Position numbers and translations under genes: made by a program
Part shown: in pieces, positions 52,601-63,600 of the stretch
How positions within the stretch are numbered: position 1 is the stretch's first letter
Layout of the letters: each line of letters opens with the position of its first letter
Assembly (NCBI RefSeq): GCF_015832195.1
Contig: NC_052033.1
Coordinates: 682,001-746,000, forward strand
Length of the DNA stretch: 64,000 nt
Source of the DNA: Motacilla alba alba
Lineage: Eukaryota > Chordata > Aves > Passeriformes > Motacillidae
Direction of reading: 5' to 3'
The notes under the pieces: generated by a model
The model's input: only the letters and a program-made list of their open reading frames with translations
Told to the model about the DNA's origin: nothing
The model's database searches: none

Positions 52601-54627
52601 CCATCCCTTTCTTCCTCATGCTTGGGCATGGAGCAGCTATTCCTGGAGGGCTTGGCCATGATGGATGGGGCTGCAGGCCAAGGAGAAATGGCAAGTGGAG
52701 AGGGCAATGGAGACCCTCACCCCTTCTCTATTACCCTACTGCAACTCTGGGTGCTAGCAGCAAACTCAATTAAAACATCTGTACTTCCCCCTTCTCAATT
52801 ACGGCTCCTTACACTTAAAGCCAAACAAATTGAATTGCTCCGCTGCCTCAGGCTGCAAAGGCAGTTTCTGCCAGCAAATTTATTATCACCATAAAGTGCA
52901 GCTTGATTTATGTTAAAATATTAAAGCAGATCTTTATGATGGAAATAAACACTTTCTACTGTGATTCTCTCGAAGGACCTCACAAGCAGCAGCAGATTTT
53001 GGGGCTTGGGCTGTAAATCTGAGGCCAAACTGGCATCGGGGAGGAATTCAGTCTATTGCAGCACTTGGAAGAGCAATGGCCAGGGAAAGAAAAACTTTGA
53101 ACCTAAGAAGCTTTAGGCAAAGCTTCACCACCATCAAGGAGCCGCATGTCCCTGAGGGGATTCAGCTGTTTGAAAGTTTGAGGAAAGTGCTCACCAGCCT
53201 TTCCCCTGGATGGATTTGGGCAGCCCGGGAGCTGTCAGTGGGTCAGGGAAGGGCACCTGCTGCAGGGTCTCAGCTGGGGAAGGTTTGTGCCATGGCTTTG
53301 CCTTGGCAGCAGGCAGGAAGCAGGAGGTGGCTGCACCTGCTACTGCCTCAGGCATCCTTGGGCACAGGCGTGGCAGCTCTCCCCAGTGCCTTCTTGGCTC
53401 CATATGTGTCCTGGTTTGTGATTTAACCAGTTTCCTCTGCCTTAACCTGAGTCACCATCTTCCCCCGACAGCACCGGTATGTCCTTGCCAGTGGAACCCC
53501 TTCTCAGTGGCTGACCTGTGCTGGCCTGCTTTGTTCCCCCTCCTCATCAGGATGGGTCTTATGATGCTGAGCAATGGGGCAATGAAAATAGGACCTGCTA
53601 TGGAGATGTCAGAGCTGGCAGAGGTGGGGGGTGGGTTTGGGAGGACAGTGCCTGCCCCCCTCAGTGGGGCTGAGCCCCAGAGGTGGGTACCCAGCAGTGA
53701 TCCAGCCTTATTTCTCTCTGCGTAGCAGCCCACAGCCTCCCAGGGTACTCTGGGTGCCAGAGCAGGCTGAATTAAAAAGTGATTGATTAGACAATTTCAC
53801 CAAAAAGAAATAATATTTCTCAACGTCTGTTAAACACTAAATTACCCAGCCCCTCTTTGGAAAGCCTAGCCAGAGGGTGCTTCCAGACTGCTGCTTCCCT
53901 GAAGGTTTGTCCCTGGTGTAGCCACAAGCAGGGAAATTCTGCAGGAGCAGCTTGGTCCTTCCTTGGTCTTTGAAGGTCACAGATCTCACCTGCACTGGAC
54001 TGGTCGTGCCCCAAACACCTCCTTTCCCACCAGTACCCAGCGCCTGGCACAGAAATGGGAGGAAAACTCTGCTTTTCCATCCCAATTGGCATGTTAAGAT
54101 GATTATGCAAATGCCACCATGGTGGCCAGGGACCTGGGCATTCACATGGGGCACCAAGAATAGCCCTGACCTTACACCAGGTGCTGACACCCAACCCTGG
54201 GGCTACCTCCCCTGGGAGCACCCCCTGCACCCCATTTGCCCTGTCCCTTGCTGTCCTCAGTCTCCTGCAGCAAAGCTCTTCCATAAAACATGAAGCAGCT
54301 CCATTTGGCCTCTGCTGAGTCACCAGGGACATCACTAATTAATTTAAAACGTGGGTTGGGGATTTTTGCTACTTATTTTTTTTCTGCTCCCCTTAGCTGA
54401 GGTTGGGGCTGTGAGAGCACAGGTTTGACTGCAGCTGTGTATGCTGCCTTCCTCGAGCCAGAGAGCCACAATTTGAGGGAAGGTTCCCAAGGCCACACTG
54501 AAGCTTCCTGGGGACCAGCCTGTCACTCCAGGGGGCATCTGGGGCACTCGACTGGGAAGAGGTGCCCTGGCTGAATGGATGCCATCACCTGTGGCAGCCT
54601 GGATGAATACCCTCCTCTTCAACCGTA
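52601..54627. other. Intergenic region between TMEM104 and GRIN2C (tail to tail)
   Basis: No gene was recognised. AT-rich blocks at 52790-52960 hold homeodomain-like and AATAAA-like words. Open frames on both strands are short and lack known domains. Confidence 0.55.
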
Positions 54628-54650
54628 TTTATTTATTTATGGCTTTTATT
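54628..54650 (-). terminator. GRIN2C: Candidate GRIN2C poly(A) signal cluster
   Basis: The plus-strand sequence TATTTATTTATTTATGG then CTTTTATTTATA reads as overlapping AATAAA hexamers on the minus strand (54628-54633, 54632-54637 and 54645-54650). It lies about 1.6 kb past the GRIN2C stop. Confidence 0.5.
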
Positions 54651-56262
54651 TATACCAGCACCTTCCACCCTCACCAGGAGGCTTGGAGGGGCTGCCAAAG
54701 CCATTAAGAGACAATTGCAATGATAAATAAGCAAGGGGAATTAAAGCGCCGGCATCAGTGTGTGATGGCAGCCAGGCTGGGGGATGGGGGGATTGGCTGG
54801 ATTTAACCCCAGACAGATGGGTGGATGCATTGATAGACAGATGGAAGGACAGACAGATATTGCCAATGCTTTTGAGCCTGGACTACACGTGGCCAGGCCC
54901 TTCTGGACCTCCTCGGGGTTTTGCAGCCATCCCTGGGGCAGGGCTGAGTGTCCTGGAGCAGTCCCTGCCATCGTCCCCTCACTGTTACCAGTCCCAGCTA
55001 CTCGGTGGCTGCCAGCAACCTTCAACAGCTGTGTTTTAATAGAAAGGAGAAGAGAGAAGAGAAGAGAAGAGAAGAGAAGAGAAGAGAAGAGAAGAGAAGA
55101 GAAGAGAAGAGAAGAGAAGAGAAGAGAAGAGAAGAGAAGAGAAGAGAAACGAGAGAAGAAAGCTCTGCTCTAGAGCAGCTTCCCGGGGAGACATTCATGG
55201 AGGAAGGTGATGCCAAAGCTGGGAAGAGGGGCTGAGGGTTGGCATCTCCCTGGGAGAGCCTGCCAGCCAGTCTCGGCCAGCTCTGTGTAGTCCTGATGGG
55301 GCTGCTCTGGGATGGGGCTGGAACTGCCCGACAAAGCCCTAGCTTTAGCCCGGGGTCCCGGAGCCTCAATTTCCATTTCCCAAAGACCCTCTCCCCTGCC
55401 TGGGGCTCCTGTGAGTCACGGCCGCCTCTGGTCGCGCCCTAGCCCGGCAGGGAAAGAGCTGTGTCAGGCGGACATGAAGAGAATTAAACCCGGCTCATCT
55501 ATCACACCTGATTTATGGCTCCATCAGCCTGGGAAGGTGGGAGAAATTTTTCCCTTTCTCATTCCCCACCGCACACTTTCCCGGGGCTGCTGAGCGGAGC
55601 TGGAGATCCTTGCCAGGCTGCCGTTTGCAGCCGTGACAGCATGACTCACTGACCCGAGCCCAGGGCCATCAGTGCCCAGCACCCCAGAGCCTGAGCAGGG
55701 GGCTCCAGTGCTCGGCTCCAGCCTCTGCACAGGCTGACGGCTCCGAACTAAACCCTCGGAGCAGTTGCCATTTTTCTTTCCCATCTTTCCCTTGCCGGTG
55801 GGATGAGCCTGTGCCGCGGCTCAGCAGCAACGGGACACAGACGGGGAGGGGATGCATAGGACAACGAATACTCATGGGAATCCATGATGCCAAGGGCAGC
55901 CCCAGAGGATGGAAGAAGGGTCCCCAGGCAGCTGAAAATGTCTTTTTAATGACCTGGACATGGCGTTTCGAGTCCTTCGAATGAAACCAAAACGTGACGG
56001 CGAAACGGCGACGATGCGTTTGGCGTCCACGATGCCAGCCCCGCCTGTAGGGAGAACTCGACACAGCATGTACCAGCCCTTGTCAGGGCTCCTCTGACTC
56101 CCCAAAGAGCGCACCGGGACCCGCCGAGCATCTTGGAGCATCCCGCTGCCGGCTGTGCAGGACCACGGCAGGCCGGAGCCCGGCCGGGAGCCGCTGGCTG
56201 GCCCGTGGGGACACCCGGGCAAAGGGCAGGCAGAGGGGTGCGGACACCCCCCTGTCCCCCCA
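54651..56262 (-). other. GRIN2C: Inferred GRIN2C 3' UTR
   Basis: This sequence lies between the GRIN2C stop and the poly(A) cluster. It includes the pyrimidine-rich (TCTTC)n tract (minus strand) at 55056-55148. No protein was recognised on either strand; the Lys/Arg/Glu-rich frames over the repeat are artefacts of it. Confidence 0.5.
55056..55148 (+). repeat. (GAAGA)n pentanucleotide microsatellite, about 18.6 copies
   Basis: The tract is perfect period-5 GAAGA for about 93 bp, with imperfect purine-rich flanks at 55041-55055 and 55149-55160. On the GRIN2C strand it reads UCUUC repeated. It has no interruptions, so it is young or still changing length. Confidence 0.95.
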
Positions 56263-57672
56263 TCACACCTCCGACTCCAGGCTGGAGACCCGCCGCCAGG
56301 ACCCGCCGGCGCAGGGACTCGCCACCCCGCGGGCCACCAGTGGGTCCCTCCTCTCAGCCCCCACCGCCCGCAGCAAGGCCAGCTCCCCGCGTCTCCCACA
56401 GTCTCTACAGGCGCTGTCCCAGCGCCCGGATCCCCGGTCACAGGGGTGCAACCCGGGGTGCTCCCGGGACGGGGCGGACCCCCGCGAGAGGCGTCTCGCG
56501 TAGAGGGGCAGGTTGGCGTAGGAGTTCACGCAGGCGTGGGGATCGCACGCCGGCACGGTGAAGGTGGCACGGGGGTTTTGCCGGCAAGCCTCCCGGTAGG
56601 ACGGCAGCCTGGTCACGGGCGAGCGCGGTGGCAGCCGGCCAGCGGCCTGCGGGCAGCGGGAGCCGCAGCCGTAGCCGGCCTCGGCTTCGGGGAAGAGGTC
56701 GGGCACGTCGGCGCGGGCGGCCGGGCGGGGGGCCCCGCAGCGCCGCAGTCCCGCGGGACGCCGCTTCTCGCCGCGCTCCCCGGGCGCCCTGGCCGAGCTC
56801 GCCCACCGGCTCAGCTTCTCCCGCTCCATCACCGCCGCCTCCGGCCGCGCCGGCTCGCCCCTGGCTCTGCAAGTCCTGGTGACTTTCGGGAAGGCTCCGC
56901 GAGAGCAGGATGGAGGCAGGAAGGCGCTGCCCACTTCCCGCTTCTTCTCCGCTGCCGAGAGTAGCCGGGGCAGAGTCCCTGAGCCCCCGTGTGCCCCGTC
57001 CCTCTGGACCAAGGGGTTGTTTTGCAGCCGGTCCCCCCGTCCCGACGGCCGCTTGTGCTCCCTGTAGATGTCCGGTGGTGGGAGGTCCCTGGGGGATGTG
57101 GGGGGCGGGAGGGGAGCCCCGACATGGTTCCCAACCAGCATCTGCTCCCCATAATCCCCTCCTGGGGAAGTCTTCACCAGGAGGTGGGGGAAACCTGTGA
57201 GAGCTTCATCCCCTACACAGCCACCCCGAAACTTCAGAGGGTGTAGCAGGTGGAGGTGCTCGTTTTCCCCTCTCCAATTCTCCTCCCCGTGCAGACGGGA
57301 GTCCACGGGGATGGGCTGGGGCAGCGGCAGCCCCAGGGGAGCACCCTTGGGCGCGTAGGCTCTCCCCAGCCTCTCGGCAGGGTGCGGGCCAGAGGGGGGC
57401 CCCCGGTGTGCGCCGGTGCTGTTCTGGACCACGAGCTGGGGTGTCCTCAGGGAGAAGGTGGTCTGGAGGCGCTCGCTGTGGTTGCTCCAGTCCTCAATGG
57501 TGCGGGTGGCCTGCTCCAGTGAGCCGCCCACGCTGGCCGTTGTCACCATCTCTTTGGCCGCCTGCAGCATTTTCAGCACATTGGCCTGGGCTGAGCTGGC
57601 AGTGACATCGGGTGTGGGCACCCGCCCGGGGCTCGACAGAGTCTGTACCCCATTGAAGCAGCTGTAGATGCC
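56263..57672 (-). CDS. GRIN2C: GRIN2C terminal exon, cytoplasmic tail with ESEV PDZ ligand
   Basis: This 1410-bp, very GC-rich exon starts [17 protein letters not shown] and contains [20 protein letters not shown]. It runs through a Pro/Arg/Gly-rich region of low conservation and ends [11 protein letters not shown] at TGA (56263-56265). The start and the last 25 or so residues identify GRIN2C. The middle has many Arg, Ala and Cys. Confidence 0.95.
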   Translation of the reverse strand, partial: GIYSCFNGVQTLSSPGRVPTPDVTASSAQANVLKMLQAAKEMVTTASVGGSLEQATRTIEDWSNHSERLQTTFSLRTPQLVVQNSTGAHRGPPSGPHPAERLGRAYAPKGAPLGLPLPQPIPVDSRLHGEENWRGENEHLHLLHPLKFRGGCVGDEALTGFPHLLVKTSPGGDYGEQMLVGNHVGAPLPPPTSPRDLPPPDIYREHKRPSGRGDRLQNNPLVQRDGAHGGSGTLPRLLSAAEKKREVGSAFLPPSCSRGAFPKVTRTCRARGEPARPEAAVMEREKLSRWASSARAPGERGEKRRPAGLRRCGAPRPAARADVPDLFPEAEAGYGCGSRCPQAAGRLPPRSPVTRLPSYREACRQNPRATFTVPACDPHACVNSYANLPLYARRLSRGSAPSREHPGLHPCDRGSGRWDSACRDCGRRGELALLRAVGAERRDPLVARGVASPCAGGSWRRVSSLESEV

Positions 57673-60600
57673 CTGTGGGGAGAAATGGGGACCCCCCCCA
57701 TTGTCAGCAAGGTCAGTGGGGTCCTGTGCTCCTGAGCCCACCCTGCTGAGCTGAATTCATGCTGCTGAGTCTGAGGTAGCTTCAGAGCATTGACGCCCCC
57801 TCCCCCCCCCCCCCCCCCCCCCAGATCCCCAGAACTTGTCAACATGGGTAACACTATCCTTTATCACCCCTTTCTCCAGGGTTGCTGATGAGGATACGGG
57901 GTCATTCCCAGGACTGAGCCCTTTCCTCAAACTTGGCTTTTCTCACCAAGATTTCATATCAACAAGAACATCTTTAGTCCTTCCCATGCAGGTCAAAGGA
58001 CAGTGCCCACCAAGCCCCATCCATCTCTGTAACACCGTGTGAAGACATTTGTTCCCCTCGAAAGCCCCTGTCAGCATCCCTCACCCTGCTGATGGCCAGG
58101 AGGAAGTCAAGCTTGTGGGACTTGGGGACGGAATGACGCAGCTTCCAGTAGACGAGGTGCTCCCAAGCGAAGACCAGCAGGCTCAGCCCCATGGCCACCA
58201 GCAGCATGTAGAAAACCCCAGCCATGTTGTCAATGTCCAGCTTGCTGCTCATCACCTCATTCTTCTCATTCTGGCAGATCCCTGACAGCCAAACCGTCTC
58301 CAGCTTCTGGGTCTCACCTGGGACATGCATAACAGTGCGGGGGTTGAAAATCCACCCCTGGGAATCATTTTCCCAAGCACATCTCTGCCCCTTTCCACCC
58401 TACTGTGGGTGGAGGAGGATAAAGAGACTCCTGAGCCTCTGGAGCTGGAATCACTTAATGTTGCCACTGCCATTGGCCTGAGTATCTCACCAGTCACTTA
58501 TCCTTCTCCAGAGTCCTCTCCTGACTCTGTTCCCCCCCCATGTGCCAGCCAGCCATGCTTACTGTCCTCTTCCCAGGCTTCTCCTCAGGACCCTCAAATG
58601 TTGGGCACAGCCATCTCCAGGATTTTACAATCCCAGAGGGAATGAAACACACAACATCTGGAGGATTTCATATCCACTGAAAGGAGCTGGTGAAGTCCCT
58701 CAGTGTCATCCTGCCATGAGGATGTCAGCTGTGAAGGCTGCACAGGGTTTGAGGACCAAAGCCCTGTTCCCTGGGTTAATCTGCAGGGCAGGGGTGGGGC
58801 AGGATGGGGACAGGGCTAAGGAGGAGCTCACACAAACACCCACCATCTCCCAGGAACTGGAGCAGAGCCAGGTCAATGGCCCGCTTCCAGCGCGAGTCCT
58901 TCTGCAGGGCAATGCCGTAGCCCGTGGTGGCAAACACCTTCCCGCTGCCGATGGTCACCAGCTTGCAGCCCTCGTCCTTGCCTGCCATGTAGTTGAGCAC
59001 CGCTGCGTCGTAGATGAAGGCATCCAGCTTCCTGCCCCACCAACAGGAGGAAGGGTGAGGGGGGTCTGAAAGCCCGTTAGTGGGGGAGGCTGTGCCCATT
59101 TGGGGAGCTCTATCCCTTTCAGAAAGCTGTAGCCCATCTGGAGGGGTTTCTATGTTCTCTTGGGGTCCCTGACCCATCCTGGAGTTCTGTAACCACACTT
59201 GGAGGGGAAGTACCCAATCTTGGGGGAGCTGTACCACTTGGGGGAGCCATGCCCCATCTGGGGTGAGCTGCATCCCTTTTGAGGGAAGCTGTATGAAGCT
59301 GTACCCCATCTGCAGCAGGTTGTGCCATGTTTGGGGGTCCTGTACTTCATCCAGGGAAGATGCACAGAGCCATACCCTATCTGGGAGAGCTGTACCCAGC
59401 CTGGGGGGCTCACATCCAACTTCTGGGAGGTTGTACCCCAATTGAGAAATCTCTTCTCCATCTGGGAAGTACTGTGCCCTATTCCAGGGAGCCTTAGTTA
59501 TTTGGGGATGCTGTATGTCATTTGGAGGAGCTCTGAGAGCCATACCCCATCTCAGGGAGCCATACCCCATTTTGAGGCTGGTGAGGGCGTCCTCCACAGA
59601 GCGCTGGTTGTACTTCACCATGTGGGTGTGCATGTCGGGGTAGTTGCTGCGGATGTTCCTCTCAGTGCTGCCGTTGGGGACAGTGCCAAAGCGGAAGGGT
59701 GGATACTGCTCCTGTGGCCTCTGGAACTGCAATGGGGAGCCCCAGGGGGTGATATCACATGGTGCCCATGTCTTTCCATGTCCCCAGCATGTCTCCTCCC
59801 CGCAGCCAGCCCTCTACTCATGCACTCCTGCCCAGCCAACTGGCAGTGATGTGTAGCTCCACACACATCACTGCCAGTAACTTCAAAAAAGGATTTTTTT
59901 AGGGATTTTTTAGGGTTCCCACCCCAATGATCACCTTCCTGTCACTCAGCCCTGACACAGTGTCAATATACTGCTCCTGGATCATGAAGGCAGCCAGGTT
60001 GGCCGTGTAGCTGGCGAGGAAGATGACAGCGAAGAAGGCCCAGATGAGCACCATGATCTTGCTGGTGGTGCCCTTGGGGTTCTCGATGGGGACTGAGTTG
60101 TTGAAGACCAGAGCCCACAGCAACCACACGGACTTTCCAATGGTGAAGGAAGGACCTCCCGGCCCTGCAGAGACAGGGAACAGAGATTTGTCAGCCCAGC
60201 CAGGGATGTGTGTCCCCCCTCCCAGCTCCCACCTTTCCCAACTCACTCTTGCCGCTGGTGAGGTTCTGGTTGTAGCCAACGGGGCTGAAATACTCGAACA
60301 CAAAGACGGTGATGGCCACCACAGTGAGGCACATGACAAACATCATGACCCACACGGCTGGGCTATAAGGCTCTGCAAAGCAAGTAGAACTTTGTGAGCC
60401 TCCAAGGACATTCCCTGATCCTCTGAGGACTGCAAGGAGCCCTCTTGGATGGATGGGGCTCATCCTGAATGTTGCCCCTCCTTGGAGAAGAATTAGAGGT
60501 TGGCAGCACCATGGCCAAGCAACTCTACAGGGAATCAGGAGGGAAGGGGGTTGCTACAGAGCTAAGGGATGCAGCCATGCTTCCCTGCCTAGACCAAATC

Positions 60601-63600
60601 AGGCTCTCACTAACAGGGAGATCTTTACAAAATGCTACCCATCTCCAGGGTCACTGCAGAAGGGTTTCCCATGGGATCACAGGTTGTCCCCCATGATGGT
60701 TCTGGCCACAGGACTGTGCTTGCATCAAGCACAGAACCAGCCCCCCAGCCCTTCTCAGCCCTGGGGAGAACCCCCCGTGAGTGGTGACGGGCAATGAGCC
60801 CCTGCCTGCCCAAGATGATCTGGGATGGAGCAGCAGGAGCACTGCGGATGCATCCGAGCCATCAACGTGCAGCCACCGAGGTCCGTTTATCAGCGTGTCT
60901 TTCGCTGTCAGGGAGGAGAGGCCTCCCCTGATGGGGATGTGGCTCACTAGTGCAAAGGCAGGAGACACAGGGACATGGGGACCGCAGACTCCGACCCTGC
61001 CAAACCAGGGCGGGATGCTCCGTCTGTCCCTGGGACTGGTGAAGGTGACCCTGCTTCTGTGAGAGTCTGGGCTTCGTGGTGTGGGGGGGACAGGATGAGG
61101 AGGATGTGCCCAGGCTGATTGTCCCAGCTTCCATGGCATCCCTCGCACCATCCTGCACCCTCCCCACACAAGAGCCCAGTGCCAGCTGAGCTGGGACATT
61201 GCTGCTGTGCCCTTGCTGAATGCAGAGAGCCCTGCCCAAGCTGAATTTCCTGATGACATTGGCCCATCCTCCCCTTCCTAGGCTGCAGCTTTGCTGGTGT
61301 AAAACTCATTAAATAAAACTTTTAGCACTGGCGGTTTCCTACACTTGGCTTAACCACTGGCTCTGGTGACGGTAGCAGAGATGGGTCCCCAAAGCAGAGC
61401 TCCAAGCTGGCAAATCCTCCCAAGTCCCCATCCTCCCTCCTCCACACAAAAAAAGGAAGAGGAGAAAACCACTGAGCCCAGCCTTAGTCTCCAGCCTCCA
61501 TCTCCATAATAAAAGGATTATTCAGGCAGGGAAGAAAGGAGCCCCAAAGCCGACAGCACAATCTCCTTCCCGTATGACTTAGGCTTTTTTTCCTTGAAAG
61601 TTGTTAAAACGGAACAATATTTCCAGTTTGCATTTGAAGGAAGCATGGGATGAACCTGGAGAAAGACGGGGGACACAGGGCTCACCCAGGAAAGCGGAGG
61701 GGGACACGGTGCCGTTGCTCCGGGCCACCATGACGCTGATGCCTGTCTCCACAAAGGGCACAGAGAAGTCCACAATCTCGGACCGCTCCTCATTGATGGT
61801 GAGGGAGCCAATGGCCATGTCTGCACGCTTGTAGTACACCTGGAAAAGGGGCAGGTGAGCTTGGGATGGGCAGAGGGACAAGCAGAGGGACCCAGACCAC
61901 TTTCCCCAGGCATTTCCTTATCTCCAGCATTTCCAGCCTTAATTTCTGCCTTTTTAAAAAAAAAAAAAAAATATTATCTTCCTAAGGATCAGGGGCACAG
62001 ACACAACCTGCTGTGGGGTTGTAAGTGTTCATCTGATGACTCCTCCAGGGAGGAGCTCATGCCAAGCTGTCCGCTGCCCACAGTCCCACCACAAATTCCA
62101 TCTTCACCAGGAAAGGCCCAGGTCAGGGGTGAGTGGTACCCTCCAGGGAGTGTCGAAGCAGGGTCTGAGCCATGCCCATCCCTACCTCACCAATCATGCC
62201 ATTCCAGACCCCACGGACGATCTTGCCATGTTTGCCATTGGTCACCAGGTAGAGGTCATAGGAGAACTTCACTGCCTTGGCCAGCTTCTTCAGGATGTCG
62301 ATGCAGAAACCTTTGCAGCACAGCTTGGTGTAGGGATCCACAAGGCCATCACCACTGGAAACACACCAGGAAAGATGGGTTGGACCAAACAGAGATGCTC
62401 TGAGCACCCTGGACACCATGTGCCAAGGGAGTGGTGGCCAGACTTGCCGAGCTCCATGTCCCTGCTCACCTCTGGGAGGAGTTGGTCTGCTTGCGGCAGG
62501 GCACGGTGTTGCGCACGCAGACCCCCGTGCTGGGGTCCGTGTTCTCCACGATGACGAAGGGTCTCTCCTCCAGGGTGGCCACTGTCAGGTGGCGGTTGTC
62601 GACCACGGGCTGCATGAAGGAGCCGTAGCGGGGCCACACCGGGTACTTCATGTGGATGATGCCTTTCTCCCACTTGCCCACCTATCCCCAAGGGAGAGCA
62701 CATGGTCAACCCAGCGAGGGGCTCTGGGGGTCACACATGATCCCATATCCATCCTCCCATCTTTGGGGCTTATTCCTTGTGAGCCCCATCTCAGCATCCC
62801 TTTCCCTTTCCTTTGGGACCAGCCATGGTACTTTTGGGTTTTGCATGGTACAACCCACCCCAAGGTGGGACCCCAGCCTGTGCATGGCCCCAGGATCACC
62901 CTGCTCAGCCACGACACAGTGTGCCCATTTTAGAGGGCCTGGGGGTCTTACCATCTCCCAGAGCCGGTGCTGGTTGAGCGTGATCACCACCATGGTGGGC
63001 TTGACCAGGTAGCCACCTTCATTGAAGGAGAAGTCCCTGTGCTCCCATGTCACATTGAGAAGGTGCCTGGTGAGACATAGAGCCTATAAGCCCTTGGCTG
63101 TGCAGCCTTGCACTGTACAGCCCTCCTCCTCCTCCTCCACCTTCACTCAGGCTGCCACATGTCCCATGGAGACATGTGGGGCTGAGAGCTGGGGACCAGC
63201 TTTAACCCCCATGCAAGGGGCAGAGGGGAGCTGGAGAAAGCTCTTCTAGCAAGGAGGCAGCAAGGATGATGGCCCACTATGAGGCTGAGGATGCACAGAA
63301 TGCCAAAGCAGCCCTGAGGTGCCACAGAACTGTGATAGTCTCCCTGAGACCCCCCAGGGTCCTAAGTCACCAAGAAACATGGGAAAAGACAAGGGAGATG
63401 CTGGGAGATCTCTGGGGAGATGCTCCAGGAGAATCGCAGCCAAGAGGCATGGACTACCAGCTGTAGCACTCAGTGAGCATCATCCTTGCTGCTCACCAGC
63501 TCCATCCCCCTCCTCCCCTGCCCTTTCCCTCACCTTTTCCCCACTCCTCCCATTTCACACCCAGCCCAGGGGGTCCCCAGTCCTCACCGGTAGAAGCTTG

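Noticed and set aside
54784..55235. Open frames with long Arg/Glu/Lys repeats
   Set aside because: They are translations of the (GAAGA)n microsatellite plus flanks, not genes.
56155..56964. 269-codon plus-strand open frame opposite the GRIN2C tail exon
   Set aside because: It is a shadow of the GC-rich GRIN2C terminal exon, which ends in the diagnostic SSLESEV.
56263..57672. GRIN2D as the identity of the glutamate receptor gene
   Set aside because: GRIN2D also ends SSLESEV, but the tail start [10 protein letters not shown] and [16 protein letters not shown], the S2 sequence, and TMEM104/NAT9 synteny all indicate GRIN2C.
59839..59878. The GRIN2C intronic hairpin as a microRNA precursor
   Set aside because: Pairing covers only about 40 nt with an 8-nt loop and does not extend outward; Drosha/Dicer precursors need about 60-80 nt.
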